A stretch of 64,000 nucleotides of DNA from Morella rubra (lineage: Eukaryota > Streptophyta > Magnoliopsida > Fagales > Myricaceae): assembly GCA_003952965.2 (NCBI GenBank), contig RXIC02000237.1:200860-264859 (forward strand), read 5' to 3'. Below are positions 32,125 to 43,279 of the stretch, piece by piece (position 1 is the first letter of the stretch; the number at the start of each line of letters is the position of its first letter). The position numbers and the translations under genes are program-made. Under the pieces are notes generated by a model, which was not told the origin of the DNA, did no database searches, and saw nothing but the letters and a program-made list of their open reading frames with translations.

Positions 32125-33375
32125 TCACACGCCGATCGATCGGTTATTGTTCATTAGAACCGATCGATCGGTTAGAAGAATCGTATGCAAATGTGAAACA
32201 TCGATCAATCAGTAAGCGAAACCGTCAAATTGAATGAAGAGATGATCGATCGGTTAAAGTTACTGATTGATCAATGATACAACGAATGAGTGTTTGCCAG
32301 ATTTTATGAATAACCGATTGATCACTACAACATGATGATCGATGGTAAGCGTAATCGTCACTTTTCTCGAATCGTCTTCGATCGCTAGGTGAGCGATTGA
32401 TCGTCGTTTCAACAAATGGCAAGACGCCAAGCATTAAAGTAGAGCAATCGATCTCATGTGACTACTGATTGATTAGCGCGAAGGATTATATGAAACCGTC
32501 GAAGTCATTTTTATCGGTTATTTCTCTACAAAATCTCTCAAATCCTCTCCAATTTCAAGGTGCCATTTGTGCTGCATTGTCCTCTAAAGGTACATGGAAT
32601 CATCCTTCATTATCTTTTACGTCAAAGGTATGTACTTATATTATTTTTTAAGCGATATTAAGCGGTTGTAAATGAGTTTTTAGTTTACGTTTTTAAATTT
32701 GCTATATCATCCATTTAGGACCGTAAAATATATTTATTTTATTGTTGATGTATATTTTAAGAGTTTAGGATTGTTTTGGGATCAATTTGGGGTGATTTTG
32801 GGCCTGTTTTGAGGTTTTGTAACATCTGTGTGTTTTCATTCCCGTACCGATGGATCGCCTTCATAGGTGATCGATCGCTTTGTAGGTGCTGAGTCCGACA
32901 ATCGATCGGTTAATTTAATCGATCGATCATTATATTTGATTAGGGACTGATCGATGGTTTATTGAGCGATTGATCGGTCCCTCTAAACTATGCGTTTCTA
33001 TGTAAGACCGATCGATCATTTCTTTTGATGATCGATCGGTATATTATGCTGTGCGTTTTAGAAGTAGTGATCGAAGCTTTAATGTGAAGCGCATCGTTTT
33101 TATTAATAGAGATTGATCGTGTTTATGGCGATCGATCCTTTAGTGATACTGTGCATTTTGTTGCATGGACGATCCACTGTCTGCGCACTAAAATGCATTG
33201 TTTTACCATTTGTGTTCGATCGGTCAAATTGACGGATCGATCATCTTTTCACGATTGATCACTTAAGTGTTACCAATCGATTGTTGTTTTCAGAAACACA
33301 TCGTTTTCAGTTGTCGATCGATCAGTTACCTAACCGATCGATCGATATATTTAGTGAATGATCGCTTTGGATGGC
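32125..33375. repeat. Array of GATCGATC palindromes, left block of CACTA-1
   Basis: Dozens of variants of (a/c)cGATCGATCGgtt occur at irregular spacing of about 15-40 bp on both strands. Examples are near 32131, 32160, 32243, 32866, 32898, 33007, 33030, 33316 and 33333. CACTA elements carry subterminal arrays of short transposase-binding motifs (12-mers in Spm), so these are candidate binding sites. That is inference. Confidence 0.75.
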
Positions 33376-33476
33376 GATGGATCACCTTTTTGTTGCATCT
33401 TCATTAATACTTTAATTACGTTATTGTGATTACTTATTAACACATATTTATATACAATTCTTACAGCATACATAAA

Positions 33477-34721
33477 ATGTCAGGAGTTAAGCGCATGCGC
33501 ACAATGAGGACCAGACATGATTGTTGTCCTAAGAGCAGGAAGTCACTGATCCATGATGACCTTGGAGAGGCGAATGGAGTACTTGAGGGGGCGCTCTCTG
33601 ATTTTGACCACATTGTGTACGAGGAGTACTCCCTCTACCAGCTCTTCGAGTACCAGGGATTTCTGCATCAGTTCTCATGAGTTGAGGGGTTTTGTGTCGA
33701 CACACTTGTGCACGATTTCTTCTGTGCACTCGTCTCGGTAGATAGAGCACTTGAGGTGCAGTTGGAGGTGTAAGGCTTGCAGTTCTTATTCTCGGTAGAC
33801 GTCATTGCCGATTTCTTGCACTGCCTCTGGTTTGAGACCCCCTGCTTCCTGGCGGTACCCCTGATGAATTAGCAGAGGACATCAGAGTAGGAACTGTGGA
33901 CGCTGATGGCGGGGAAGACATTTGCAGGGGTGGGCAACATAATCAAGCAGAGTGAGTTCAATACGTTTTTGCAGATTTTGCACCTTATCTAGACGCCGAA
34001 CGTCGATGGCAGAACACATTCTACTGAGTGCCTGTTCACTAGAGCTCAGTGAATGCTCTTGCTGGGTCAGCAGACGCAGATAGATTTTCCGCTCTATATG
34101 TTCCAGTTGATCATGGATGATGCTTGGGGAATTAAGGATAAAAGCCTCCCTTACGTCATGTTTCTGACGCAGTTCCCTATCCAGCGGAATGTCGCGATAG
34201 GTGACGGGGAGACTTGTAAGGAGGTGATGAGTGCACTGAATAAGTTCACTTTGTCCAGGAGTAAGGGACAAGAGGTGGCTCTGACTCGATGGTTCGCTTG
34301 TAGATGAGGCAGCACGAGTATAGACCGACACCAGACTGATCAGATTTGGGGCACCTCTCTAGATGAGAGTGCTTGTAGTGCCTCCTCCCTAGGGTGGCCC
34401 AGCTATTTGTGGATCTTGACAGCCGTGTCGGTGCTACTGTGAAGACCGCTCTACAGTTTCTTCAGGAGCAGGTGGATAAATTGACTAAAGAGGTGTAAGA
34501 GCTCGAGATGATTAAGAGAAGCTCCAGACCGCCTTTGAAGGGGAGTGTACTATTACGTTCCTGCGGAACAAGGTGGTCGTGGCTCATATGAAGGGGTGAA
34601 TGAACAACTGGAAGAAATGAAGAAGAATCTGGATGATTTCAAGACAAAGGCAGATCCACAGAAGATTCCTGGAGATATTCCTGATAACGTGGGGACTTTC
34701 CATGATGTTGTTCAGCCTTAA
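33477..34721 (+). pseudogene. Plant-transposon-protein ORF (PF20167-like), disrupted
   Basis: The ATG at 33477 opens MSGVKRMRTMRTRHDCC... with FDHIVYEEYSLYQLFEYQGF near 33600-33660. Later, in other frames, TQIDFPLYMFQLIMDDAWG...LPYVMFLTQF appears (34075-34180). A coiled-coil-like tail (FLQEQVDKLTKEV) near 34455-34500 precedes a stop at 34719-34721. The order (YxLFEYQG, then IDFPxxM/ILD...LPY) resembles the 'putative plant transposon protein' domain seen in many plant genomes. At least three frame interruptions make it a pseudogene. GATCGATC arrays flank it on both sides. Confidence 0.55.
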
Positions 34722-35090
34722 TATTTTTATGATGTTTTTATATCTATTTAGGATATACATTTGGATTTATATTTTTATTTATTTGTTTCAGACATACATG
34801 TTTATTTGGATTTGGATTTTTACTTACGTATTTGGGATATTTATGTTTATTTATAGATATGTAGTGACTTTAATTAAAGCTTATGAGTTTTTAATTTGTA
34901 TTTTTCTCGACACTTAGATACGTAAATTGACCAAAATACTCTTTGTTGGCAAAATCAACAAAAATTGCAAAGTTAAAAAAGTAAATAAAATACGATCTAA
35001 GTAAAATTTAAGTACATACAAATATACGTCGGAAATCTATTGTGATTGATTACATAAGTAATATAAGATTTTAAATAAAAATCAATTTTT
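34722..35090. other. AT-rich spacer in CACTA-1
   Basis: Very T-rich sequence with a repeated 'tttatttggat'-like word (34740-34870). No coding support. Confidence 0.5.
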
Positions 35091-35099
35091 AAAATTTTT

Positions 35100-36560
35100 A
35101 GATTACTGATTGATCGGTGTTTTTGGTGATCGATCGTTTAAGTACGGTGTCGTTTAGATATTTCTAACCGACCGATCATTAAAATTAGATGATCGATGTT
35201 TAGAATTGACTGATTGATCTTCAATAATTAAGTGATCGATCATCAAGGACACCATCGTTTTGGCTTTTGCGTACTGATCAATCGTTACTGGCACACTGAT
35301 TGATCGTCAGTATGCATCGTTGTTTTCATTAGACAAAGCGATCGATCGTTAACATAAAGCGGTCAATCGGTCCGCATGGTGTCATTTTAAACGCAAAAGG
35401 AGATTGATTGGTTAACTATGCTGATTGATAAGTGGATAAATTTAATGATTAAACATTTGTGATTGAATAATGTGAGCTTAAATAATTAGAAAGACAAAAT
35501 ATATATTAACAAAGTATGTTAGGATATATTTAAATTACATAAAAACATATGAAGTATACGTTATTATATTTAGGAAAGCATGTACAAGTTGTACTGTTAC
35601 ATCAAATAAACATTTGTAAGAGTTAGTATGAGCAACGTACTAAGATGTCATAAACTAGTGGTATAAAGCTTATTTAACACATGATTATAAGTTATCAGTA
35701 TGAGGTATGTATTAAAATGACATTATAAGTAAATAATTTTAATAATTAAGTCATTTGTCAAGTTAAAAATTATTTTTTAATAATTAGGTTTAACAATCAA
35801 TCGGTATTTTACTGATCGATCGGTGAAGGACTGTGTCATTTAAGGGTTTGATACCGATTGATCGTATATTACGGCCGATTGATCACTCTCGTCTATCGTT
35901 GTTTTGAATTCATTTAACGATCAATCGTCCAAATTGTAGCCATCGATCAGTTGAAAAACTTTGCGGGAATTTTAAAACTGACAAGGCGATTAATCACTGT
36001 TGATCGTGTTTGAAATGCTAAAATGCTCTAAGGCCGTGGGTGAAGTGCAAAAACACACCCACGACAAGAGGAGACGAAAGGCTTGCGGTAAGAGGAAGTC
36101 CCAAACTCAAATTCATTGGTTTTTTAATGAGTGAATATTGAAAATTTTGGGTGAAATTTGTGAGATTTTGGTAGAGATTTAGTTCATTTTGGTGTTATTT
36201 TCGTGCAAGAGGTAATATACTCTATGTACATTACGATTTAGGAATGATTTGGTTGGTTATTTGATATTTTTTTGATTTGGGTATTTATGGATATGATTTG
36301 TGATGATTAGAGATTATTAAGATATTTTTAATATGTACATTGGAATAGAAATTGAATGAGGATGATTTGGGAGTGCTTTGGGCGTGGATTTGAGTGTGTG
36401 GGGAAGGTTTGCATGGTTTTGTCGATCTGGGTAATTGACGATCGATCGCCATAAGTGACGATCGATCGTCTACTAGATGGTATACAATCGATCAATTGTT
36501 ATGTTTTAAATGATCGAACGTCTGCTAGATGGTTGTTTGACGATCAATCGTTATATTTTT
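35100..36560. repeat. GATCGATC palindrome array, right block of CACTA-1
   Basis: The same motif family as the left block, with sites near 35127, 35165, 35232, 35338, 35815, 35870, 36441, 36462 and 36487. An AT-rich spacer (35440-35780) and a GC-richer stretch (36020-36110) are included. The array runs right into transposase coding sequence at 36561. Confidence 0.7.
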
Positions 36561-37594
36561 GACGATCCATTTATTTTGGCAAATCAAGCAAGTCAAGTGT
36601 TTTATCTAGTTGATAATCTGCATGGACCTACGTGGCGAGTCGTACAGAAGTTGTCGTGTAGAAATGCATATGACATTCCGGCCCGGATCCGGACGGTGAA
36701 GTTGATGTAAACGTTGAATCGGGAGCAACCATCACAAATGAAGCGTATCAGGAGGACGATGCCATTGACTTGTTTATAGACTTCCGACAGTTTAACCTTA
36801 ATCCGTATGGAGGGATGATGTTGCCAAACGTTATCTAAGCTTCTGATGCAATTGATCGGCGGAAGAAAAGACATATAGATAGTAATGATGTTTCGAAGGG
36901 GGATGAAGCGAAAATTGAAGAAAATAGTGAAGAAAGTGGGGATGAACATTCGTTCGAAAGTGATAGCTGATAGTTTATGCAGAATTAAACTAAATAAATA
37001 ACATGTTTTCAACAAAACATCTATCAGGATTATAATTGCAATTGCAGATTCGATTACTTACCTTGATATAGTAATTCGGAAATCCACAAGTTTCAACCCG
37101 CTTTACGATCCAATCCAAAGCTCCAACGATTCAGAATAACAATAGCAACACAAATGTCTTGCCTCCTAAGGGATTTATGTCACTCTTTCATGTTAGGGAT
37201 TTCTCTAATAGGTTCTGATGGCCAACCCCTTGAATATAACAGTTATATTTATAGGCCTTGGGAAACCCTAGAGAGAGCATGAGACATAGGATCCTTAGGG
37301 ATCTCAAATTCCAGCCGTAGGATTAAACTTGAAGAATTCTTCTTCTAATAAAATTAGGGCTTCTACTAATTACAATCAAGTCCATCAACATATTGTAATT
37401 GATCCTTGAAATTTGAGATTATTGCAAATATGCCCCTTTTACATACAATTAATTCCTTCCACCAAACTATATTCCATAGAGATATTAGAACTGGATTAAT
37501 TATTTGGTTATCTAGGGCACATAATTCTAACAATAGCGACTCTACTGAGGATAAATTTTCGGGCGATAACGTACAAGAATCAGGTTCTAATTAA
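36561..37594 (+). pseudogene. C-terminal part of TNP2-type transposase (DUF4216 domain), split by a solo LTR
   Basis: DDPFILANQASQVFYLVDN, then PTWRVVQKLSCRNAYDIPAR and an acidic EAYQEDDAIDLFIDF segment, match the DUF4216 C-terminal domain of CACTA TNP2 transposases. The acidic tail continues after the solo LTR (DSTEDKFSGDNVQESGSN, stop at 37592-37594). Frame changes occur near 36690 and a stop near 36836. Compare the fuller homologue at 58.0-58.4 kb. The domains that should precede it are absent. Confidence 0.75.
36968..37532 (-). mobile_element. Solo LTR of the Copia-1 family in CACTA-1
   Basis: Reverse-complement match over the whole length of the Copia-1 LTR, from TGTTAGAATTATG (37532) to CATAAACTATCA (36968). 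It is flanked by the perfect target duplication ATAGC (36963-36967, 37533-37537). It lies inside the transposase coding tail, so it is younger than the CACTA element. Confidence 0.93.
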
Positions 37595-37714
37595 TAATTT
37601 CTTTCAAGTATATTTTCTTTGTAATGTTGATGTTTGCTAAATTGTTTTTACTGTTATTGTCTCTTTTACCACATCTTTATTGTTTTTTTGTTATGTCACA
37701 GCTTGTACGGTGAA

Positions 37715-38345
37715 ATGAAGCGTGGACTGGAATTTCCTTCAGTTACTTCTGTACAGTTGCATAGCGCAGTTACTCCGCTTGGTATGAGTCTGATACCGAG
37801 TCCAACTTCGAGCACTCCTTTTTCGAGAGCGAATGAAGCCATGAGTCAAGGCACGCTAGCTTGTCCTAGTAGTTGTGCATGTAAGAAATTATTCTAAGTT
37901 ATATTTCAATTTTTTTAAGTTAAACGACCGACTAACTTTGTTAATTTTAATTTATGTAGCAACATTTGTTTCTAAGCATGGGCGAGGTAGGACACGTGGG
38001 GTTGGTTTGGAGAAGAGTCTTGAGTCTGGGAAACTATTGGTGCATATCTCGAAGGGAAAGTGTGGAGGAGTGTCTTTCACTGCTGCCACCCTATTGACGA
38101 AGATTGGAATGTTGGTCTGAGGGCTGATCCTGATCTTTGATAACAAGTGGGCTGATGTTCCTACAGAAGTGAAGAAGTACATTATGGATCGGTTGTTGGT
38201 ATGATTAAACTTGTAAACATAGAATTATTGGTTAAGCATTTCGTTTATCATGTAATATTGTATGTTTTGGTACTTATGTAGGACCACTTCAACCTTGACT
38301 ACACCCGTCAGGAGGACGTGAGGACAGTGGTCGAGAGGCGTTTTT
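37715..38345 (+). pseudogene. Second CACTA ORF (PF03004-like), truncated
   Basis: The ATG at 37715 (MKRGLEF...) starts the first exon-like block, which ends CACK at a donor-like GT. A second block from about 37960 reads SKHGRGRTRGVGLEKSLESG and KLLVHISKGKCGG. It continues with FDNKWADVPTEVKKYIMDRL and, after an intron-like gap, DHFNLDYTRQEDVRTVVERR. This is the order of plant Ptta/En/Spm accessory proteins (TNPA-type). The ORF is cut off at about 38345 by a foreign CACTA end. Confidence 0.65.
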
Positions 38346-38419
38346 CCACAAACGCCGCTAAAGATACCCTGTAGCAGCGTTTTTTGTAACCGCCGCTAAA
38401 GGCCTGATTTTTTATAGTG
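38346..38419. repeat. Terminal end of a different CACTA family
   Basis: Reads ...GCGGCG-type repeats (cgccgctaaag twice) and ends TTTTTTATAGTG (38419), the complement of CACTATAAAAAA. Its subterminal words do not match the left end at 31906, so it belongs to another element family. Confidence 0.65.
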
Positions 38420-39205
38420 AGTGGACAAATTTCAAATGAATGCACTCGTCATAGTGGGAGTCAATTGAAAAACTAAGCCATTTTTTTCCTCCTGTTTCTC
38501 TTTTTAGACATTCATGCTCTGTTTCTTGCTTGCAATCTTCAATTCCATCGGCAAGGCAAGAACTGAGAGTTTGCCAATTTTCATCAAGTTTCGAGAAATT
38601 AGAAATGAAGTCTGGAAGTGAGGGTTGACGATCCACTATTACCTCCAGGCCGTAGGGCATGGACATGGATGACGAGGGTATGGGTGATCGTTTCATGGGC
38701 TACAAATGAATCGAATACTGCCATCTGACTTATAAAAATTGGACAGACAAAGGGGTTTCTTAAGGACTCAATAAGGGTGGAATGGGGGCATGTGACAAAA
38801 ACCATACAACAGTACATATTCAAAAATTAGTTCATAAACAGTTCATAAGCAGTGAAGCATACTAGAGATAACATGCAGTAAACCAATGATATGTAGATAT
38901 GCAGTATGCATCACATAGTCATGTAGTATATGGATACCATATATATAGGCAATGATGCAACAACAAAAATATTTAGAGGGTCGAGGTGTTGCACTTTGAT
39001 ATCCAAAAATCCATACTTTTCATCCTAAAATAAAGAAACTTTTAAACTCACTAACCTTAGATGCAATTCAATGTAAAATCTTCCTTGAGTTACCACTTCC
39101 ACCCCCTTTTCAATGAGATTAAATGCCTAAAATCAGCTCTTGACTTCTCTAAATCTCAAATTTTCAAGTTTTTTCCCGTTACTTCACACTATCTGCGATT
39201 TTCCC
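38420..39205. other. Unassigned stretch with a weak minus-strand open frame
   Basis: A 94-residue minus-strand frame (38696-38412) gives LDENWQTLSSCLADGIEDCK and further ordinary-looking sequence, but I recognise no family. Its end coincides with the CACTA end at 38419. It may be a captured gene fragment or chance. The rest is AT-rich and empty. Confidence 0.3.
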
Positions 39206-40219
39206 TCTTTCATCTGCATAAAAAACGTTCGGACACCCTTAAGCACGTGCGGACTCAGGATTTCATTGCTGCTTAGAATTTCATTCAATCTGCACATGCA
39301 CATTTACATTTGCACGGTTTCTTACAGTTGACGACACTGTTTTGCATCCTCAAAAGACAGTGTTTCTACATATACTTGCAAGCAAACAAATTCGTCTAGA
39401 CGGAAACAAGTACGGTCCAGACGATTGTTTTATATAATATGACACTGTTCGACCTTGCCATAAATCGTTTGGGCGCTTATCTAGACGTCTGAATGATTTT
39501 TAAAGTCCTATTTTTTTTTATAGCTCTTACCATTCATTTTATTACCAAGTTTTAAATAACCGATGTGTGTTAATAATAAATATAAAGCTAAGTGTGTTCG
39601 TGAAAAGTATATTAGTCACAAATATAAACCCAAGTGTGTTAATTACATAAATAACCCTAAGTGTGTTAGATAGTAGTTTTAAAGTTTGAAGGAGTGTAAC
39701 GCAATGAGAAATACAACACAAATTAATATGTTGTACTAAGGATGAATAGACTGAAATAACATAACTACATCAAATGTCCTCAAAATATAATCTAAATAAA
39801 TTAACGTAAAATAAATCCTCAAATGTCCTTAAAACATAATTTTTTAAAAAAAATAATATAAACTACTGCTCCTCATCCGCGAGATGTAGAACTTCACATA
39901 CACGCCTCTTGTGCTCCTCCATTTCACTGACCTGCAAAGTCAGGGCATGTAACTATGTACCAGATGCCATGGTCTTCAGATCAGACCAAACTGCCTCGAC
40001 CACCTTCCTTCACTGAGAGTCCTGCTGGTCGACCTTAGTCTCTAGAGCCATAAGCCGAATACTGATATCATTCAGTACTTGATCGGTGGGCTCCATGATT
40101 GCTCGCACAGTCACACTCAAGTTGGCCTTCACATCCTCCACCCAAGTCAGTCACTTTTCCTGAAGTCCTTAGGTTGAGCTCTGACCAAGATCTCACACCT
40201 GAGTCCCACAAGGCCACTC

Positions 40220-41114
40220 CTATTGTCTACCAATAGCTGCTTGCACAGTTTGTTGCCCTTGACATGTCTGGGCTATGGAATGCGAGAGGGTAATCTCGTT
40301 AGGACCCTCAGGTACTAGCAAAGCGTGGAGGAATTGAATCAGTAGAACACCGTATGGCAGGGAAACAACCGTATCATGTAAGAGGGCCTTCGTACTGATG
40401 GTCTGCAATATGTATGATGCCAAATCAATTGGCTCCCCCCATGCAATCAAATACATAAACTCAGCCCGGTGAAAAGAAACCTTAGTCGTGTGCTTCTTCG
40501 GGTCGATGTAGTAGGATAGGATCAGGTTCATGATCCCCCAAAACGGGAGCATCTAGACCCTGTTGCATGTTGCCTTCCTCCGAAATAACTGTATCTAGAC
40601 CCAACATCATCCGGAATACCTCAACTTTTGGAGGCTGAACCTCCTCGGAAAGCGGTAAATTAGGGAACGCATCCATAGGCCTCTCATAGACCATGAACTT
40701 TGCTAGCTCGTCGGGTGAGAACAAGACCCGAATGTTGCGGACAGTGACCTCCCAACTAGGATCTGAGATGTTGGGAACCAAAATAATAACTGCGTAGAAG
40801 TCTCGCACAATATCCATTGATACAGGGCCTATCCTTTGAAGAAATGGTACCCAACCTGCATGCTCCACCACCTCCAGAAGCGTTTGATTCTCAAACCTCA
40901 GATTGTTGAAAACAGACAAGGTAATCTGCAGCTCGATAATGATCGAGCAGGACATAATCATCGCCTGATGCTGCTCCACCGATAGAGCTGGAGCTGGCTC
41001 GGGATCTTTCTGGCTACTAGAAGGCTCTAGATCAAAACGTGGACTCTTGCTCATTTTTCTTAATCTACACAAAAGCATTCGTACGGTTATACATGCCGTT
41101 CGCATGGTTAACAC
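40220..41114 (-). pseudogene. Plant-transposon-protein ORF (PF20167-like)
   Basis: The ATG is best placed at 41054 (MSKSPRFDLEPSSSQ...); an upstream ATG exists at 41114. The frame reads NQTLLEVVEHAGWVPFLQRI, VSMDIVRDFYAVI, a VTVRNIRVLFSPDELAKFM block and an acidic loop. The homologous continuation (HRAEFMYLIAWGEPIDLASY, LPYGVLLIQFLHAL) lies in another frame from about 40510 down to 40220. The block order matches the putative plant transposon protein domain and the disrupted ORF at 33.5 kb. One clear frame change. The role is unknown, probably a passenger or accessory protein of the transposon. Confidence 0.6.
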
Positions 41115-41240
41115 ACTGTTCGTATAGTTGTACCCCGTTCAAACGGATTGCATATATACAAAACACTTGTTGAAACGTCACTGTTCGAAATCAAGACACG
41201 TCTCAAAGCCTTATCCTGTGTATCTAGACAGAATTCTAAG

Positions 41241-41570
41241 GACAGCTTAAAATTCTACCATGGTGAAAACGATGACGTTTCCACCAAACACGTTTGAACA
41301 ACAAACGATCGCCGTCCGAACGGTGAACAAAGAAAACAAATATTCAAAATAAATATAAACACTTGTCCGGACTGCTTGGATAAAGCATCCATACACATTC
41401 TAAAGGATAGCTTAAAATTCTACTATGGTGAAAATGATGACGTTTTCGTCAAACATGTCCGAACAGCGTGCGACCATCGTCCAAATTGGGAACAAAGAAA
41501 AACAATATTCAAAATAAATACAAACACGAGTCCGGATTGCATGGATAAAGCATTTGGACACTTTCAAAAC
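41241..41570. repeat. Tandem duplication of about 165 bp in the transposon fragment
   Basis: Two units begin 'ga(c/t)agcttaaaattctac' at 41241 and 41406 and share 'atggtgaaaa', 'gatgacgttt' and 'aacaaagaaaa' in order. Confidence 0.75.
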
Positions 41571-42250
41571 GACAACGTATCCCTTTTGAGATACTAGTAG
41601 GTGTCCAAATGTCTGCAAACAGTGTCCAGATGCATCGGGGAAGACGACTGAGTTAACTCAGCCATGACAAGCTCCCTCCACCTTACACACACTAACAAAT
41701 ACACTCAAAACAATCCTAACACTTAGTTTAGTCAATTTCTACAAAAAAAAAACAAAAAAAAAATCATAAAAAAACATAGTTGTATGCAAAAAATGGGATT
41801 GAAATTTTATATGTAAAACTCCAAAAAATCAAAAATTTTACCCTTAAAATCATGCTAAAATTTAATAAAACTTACTTGGATGTGATTAAGGCCTCAAATG
41901 AAGGAGTTTAGGTCAAGATTTGGGAAGAAAATATGTGAGGGTTGAGAGATTTGAGAGGAAATATCACACGGTATAATTGAAAATGGCAAACCTGTTCGTA
42001 TTTGAGAATTAGTGGACCCGTCTGGACAGGTGTCCTGTGTTTGGATACTTTTCAACACACTTGGCCCAATGAAAGTCCACCCCATTAAATGACAAAATTT
42101 TAACCATTTAAAACTATTCTAAATAATATTGGGGTTTGGACAGTGATTGCACATCCGAACGATATTCTCTTGACATCATGCAATGTGAAAGCACACGTTT
42201 GGCTGAATAAACATCACGTCGCGTCCGGACACTCTGCCAAACGTTCGGAC

Positions 42251-42800
42251 GGTTATTGTTAGAGATAATATATATCATGGAGTACTATTACAAATTTAAG
42301 ACATTAATATCAGCGTTTACTTGGAGTCAACGCCAGTGAGAGTTGAGCAAACAGAACGTCAAGGTTATTGTTAGAGATAATATATATCACATATCAAATC
42401 TTTAACAATAATCTTATCATTTGATAAGAACGTCAAGGTTATTGTAGATTTGAGATGATCTTATCATTATCATGGTATAAAATATTTGAGTTTAAATGTG
42501 ATTTGAGTTAATTTTTTATATTTATTTTAACAAAAGGAGATGATTTGATGGTAGAGAGAAATTATTTTGAGATTATCTTATTAGATAAAAAAATATATCC
42601 TTACATATGAAGGGATCCCATAAAATGTAATAATGGTAAATATGTAAATAATTTTCAGACTCTGGTCTTTGATAGTGATTGTATGCGGCTTCAAAACATC
42701 CCACTTACTAGTTCAAAGGCTGAAACGTCGCAAATTAATTAGTTCCAAAAATAATTGCATTCTAGTAATTAGACAAATTATAATCCTTGCTCTATATTAA
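42251..42800. repeat. AT-rich stretch with a short direct repeat
   Basis: The word 'ttattgttagagataatatatatca' begins at 42257 and again at 42363, and 'gaacgtcaaggttattg' occurs near 42353 and 42427. This is a direct repeat of about 106 bp, possibly a miniature LTR pair, but no primer-binding site was seen. Confidence 0.45.
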
Positions 42801-42829
42801 TACTTGGAATCTATGAAACTACAAATAGA

Positions 42830-43120
42830 GTAATTAAGGGATCAATTATTGCTACACACAATACGCTTATACAAGCCTTTGCACAATCTGTCCCAAGACA
42901 ATGAAGACATGCACGGACGTCCAGTGCAGAAAGCCTCTTCAAACGACCAATCTCAACAGGAATGCCTCTAAGATTATTATTTGAAAGCCTGTATAATGCT
43001 TGAGTAAAATCTAGAAAGAGAATGGTACTCCGAATCAGGATGAGGATCATTTGTAATTTTCTGCTCGGATTATACGGTAAAATTTGAAAAAAAATAGATT
43101 GAGTAAGTAGACCCCACATA
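42830..43120 (-). pseudogene. LRR receptor-like protein, 3' fragment
   Basis: Minus strand: LSNNNLRGIPVEIGRLKRLSAL (about 43000-42930) is a leucine-rich repeat like those of the RLP at 52-54 kb. The following 3'-flank words ('caatctgtcccaagacaatg' region, 42885-42905) recur next to the other RLP copies. The rest of the gene is absent. Confidence 0.6.
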
Positions 43121-43279
43121 ATTTACTGTTGAAAACGTAGATCCTCTAAAAATTACAAAGGATCTCTATCCTAGAAAGTAACCACATATGGGTGACGCCA
43201 CTGTTTTTATCAGAAGAAATATCTTCTCATTGACAAAAACCAATGCTGACTTATAAAAAAAAAAAAAAAAAAAAGACAA

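Larger units (their letters stand above)
31906..38345 (+). mobile_element. CACTA (En/Spm) transposon, rearranged (CACTA-1)
   Basis: The left terminus CACTACTAGAAAA (31906) is followed by subterminal 'agtgatgaaa'/'catcactaaaa' repeats to about 32120. The interior holds GATCGATC arrays, a plant-transposon ORF, the C-terminal part of a TNP2-type transposase and the start of a PF03004-like second ORF. The TNP2 N-terminal and central parts are missing. The right part stops mid-ORF at about 38345, where a different CACTA end begins. It is a defective composite. Confidence 0.75.
39210..42250 (-). mobile_element. Transposon fragment with gttcggac-type subterminal motifs
   Basis: Both flanks (39220-39490 and 41060-42245) are rich in variants of gttcGGACg/cGTCCgaac (for example near 39225, 39410, 41090, 41300, 41455, 42225). 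The same word class flanks the CACTA element at 54.5-60.9 kb. The middle carries a plant-transposon-protein ORF on the minus strand. No CACTA terminus was found, so the borders are approximate. Confidence 0.5.

Noticed and set aside
34633-34917. 94-residue hydrophobic frame
   Set aside because: Generated by T-rich repeats ('tttatttggat'), not by a membrane-protein gene.
32125-36560. CRISPR-like or satellite interpretation of the GATCGATC array
   Set aside because: Spacing is irregular, motif orientation varies and spacers are not of constant length. The context is a eukaryotic CACTA transposon.
31906-38419. Reading 31906-38419 as one intact CACTA element
   Set aside because: The two ends have different terminal and subterminal sequences, and the 3-bp flanks (tta and agt) do not match.
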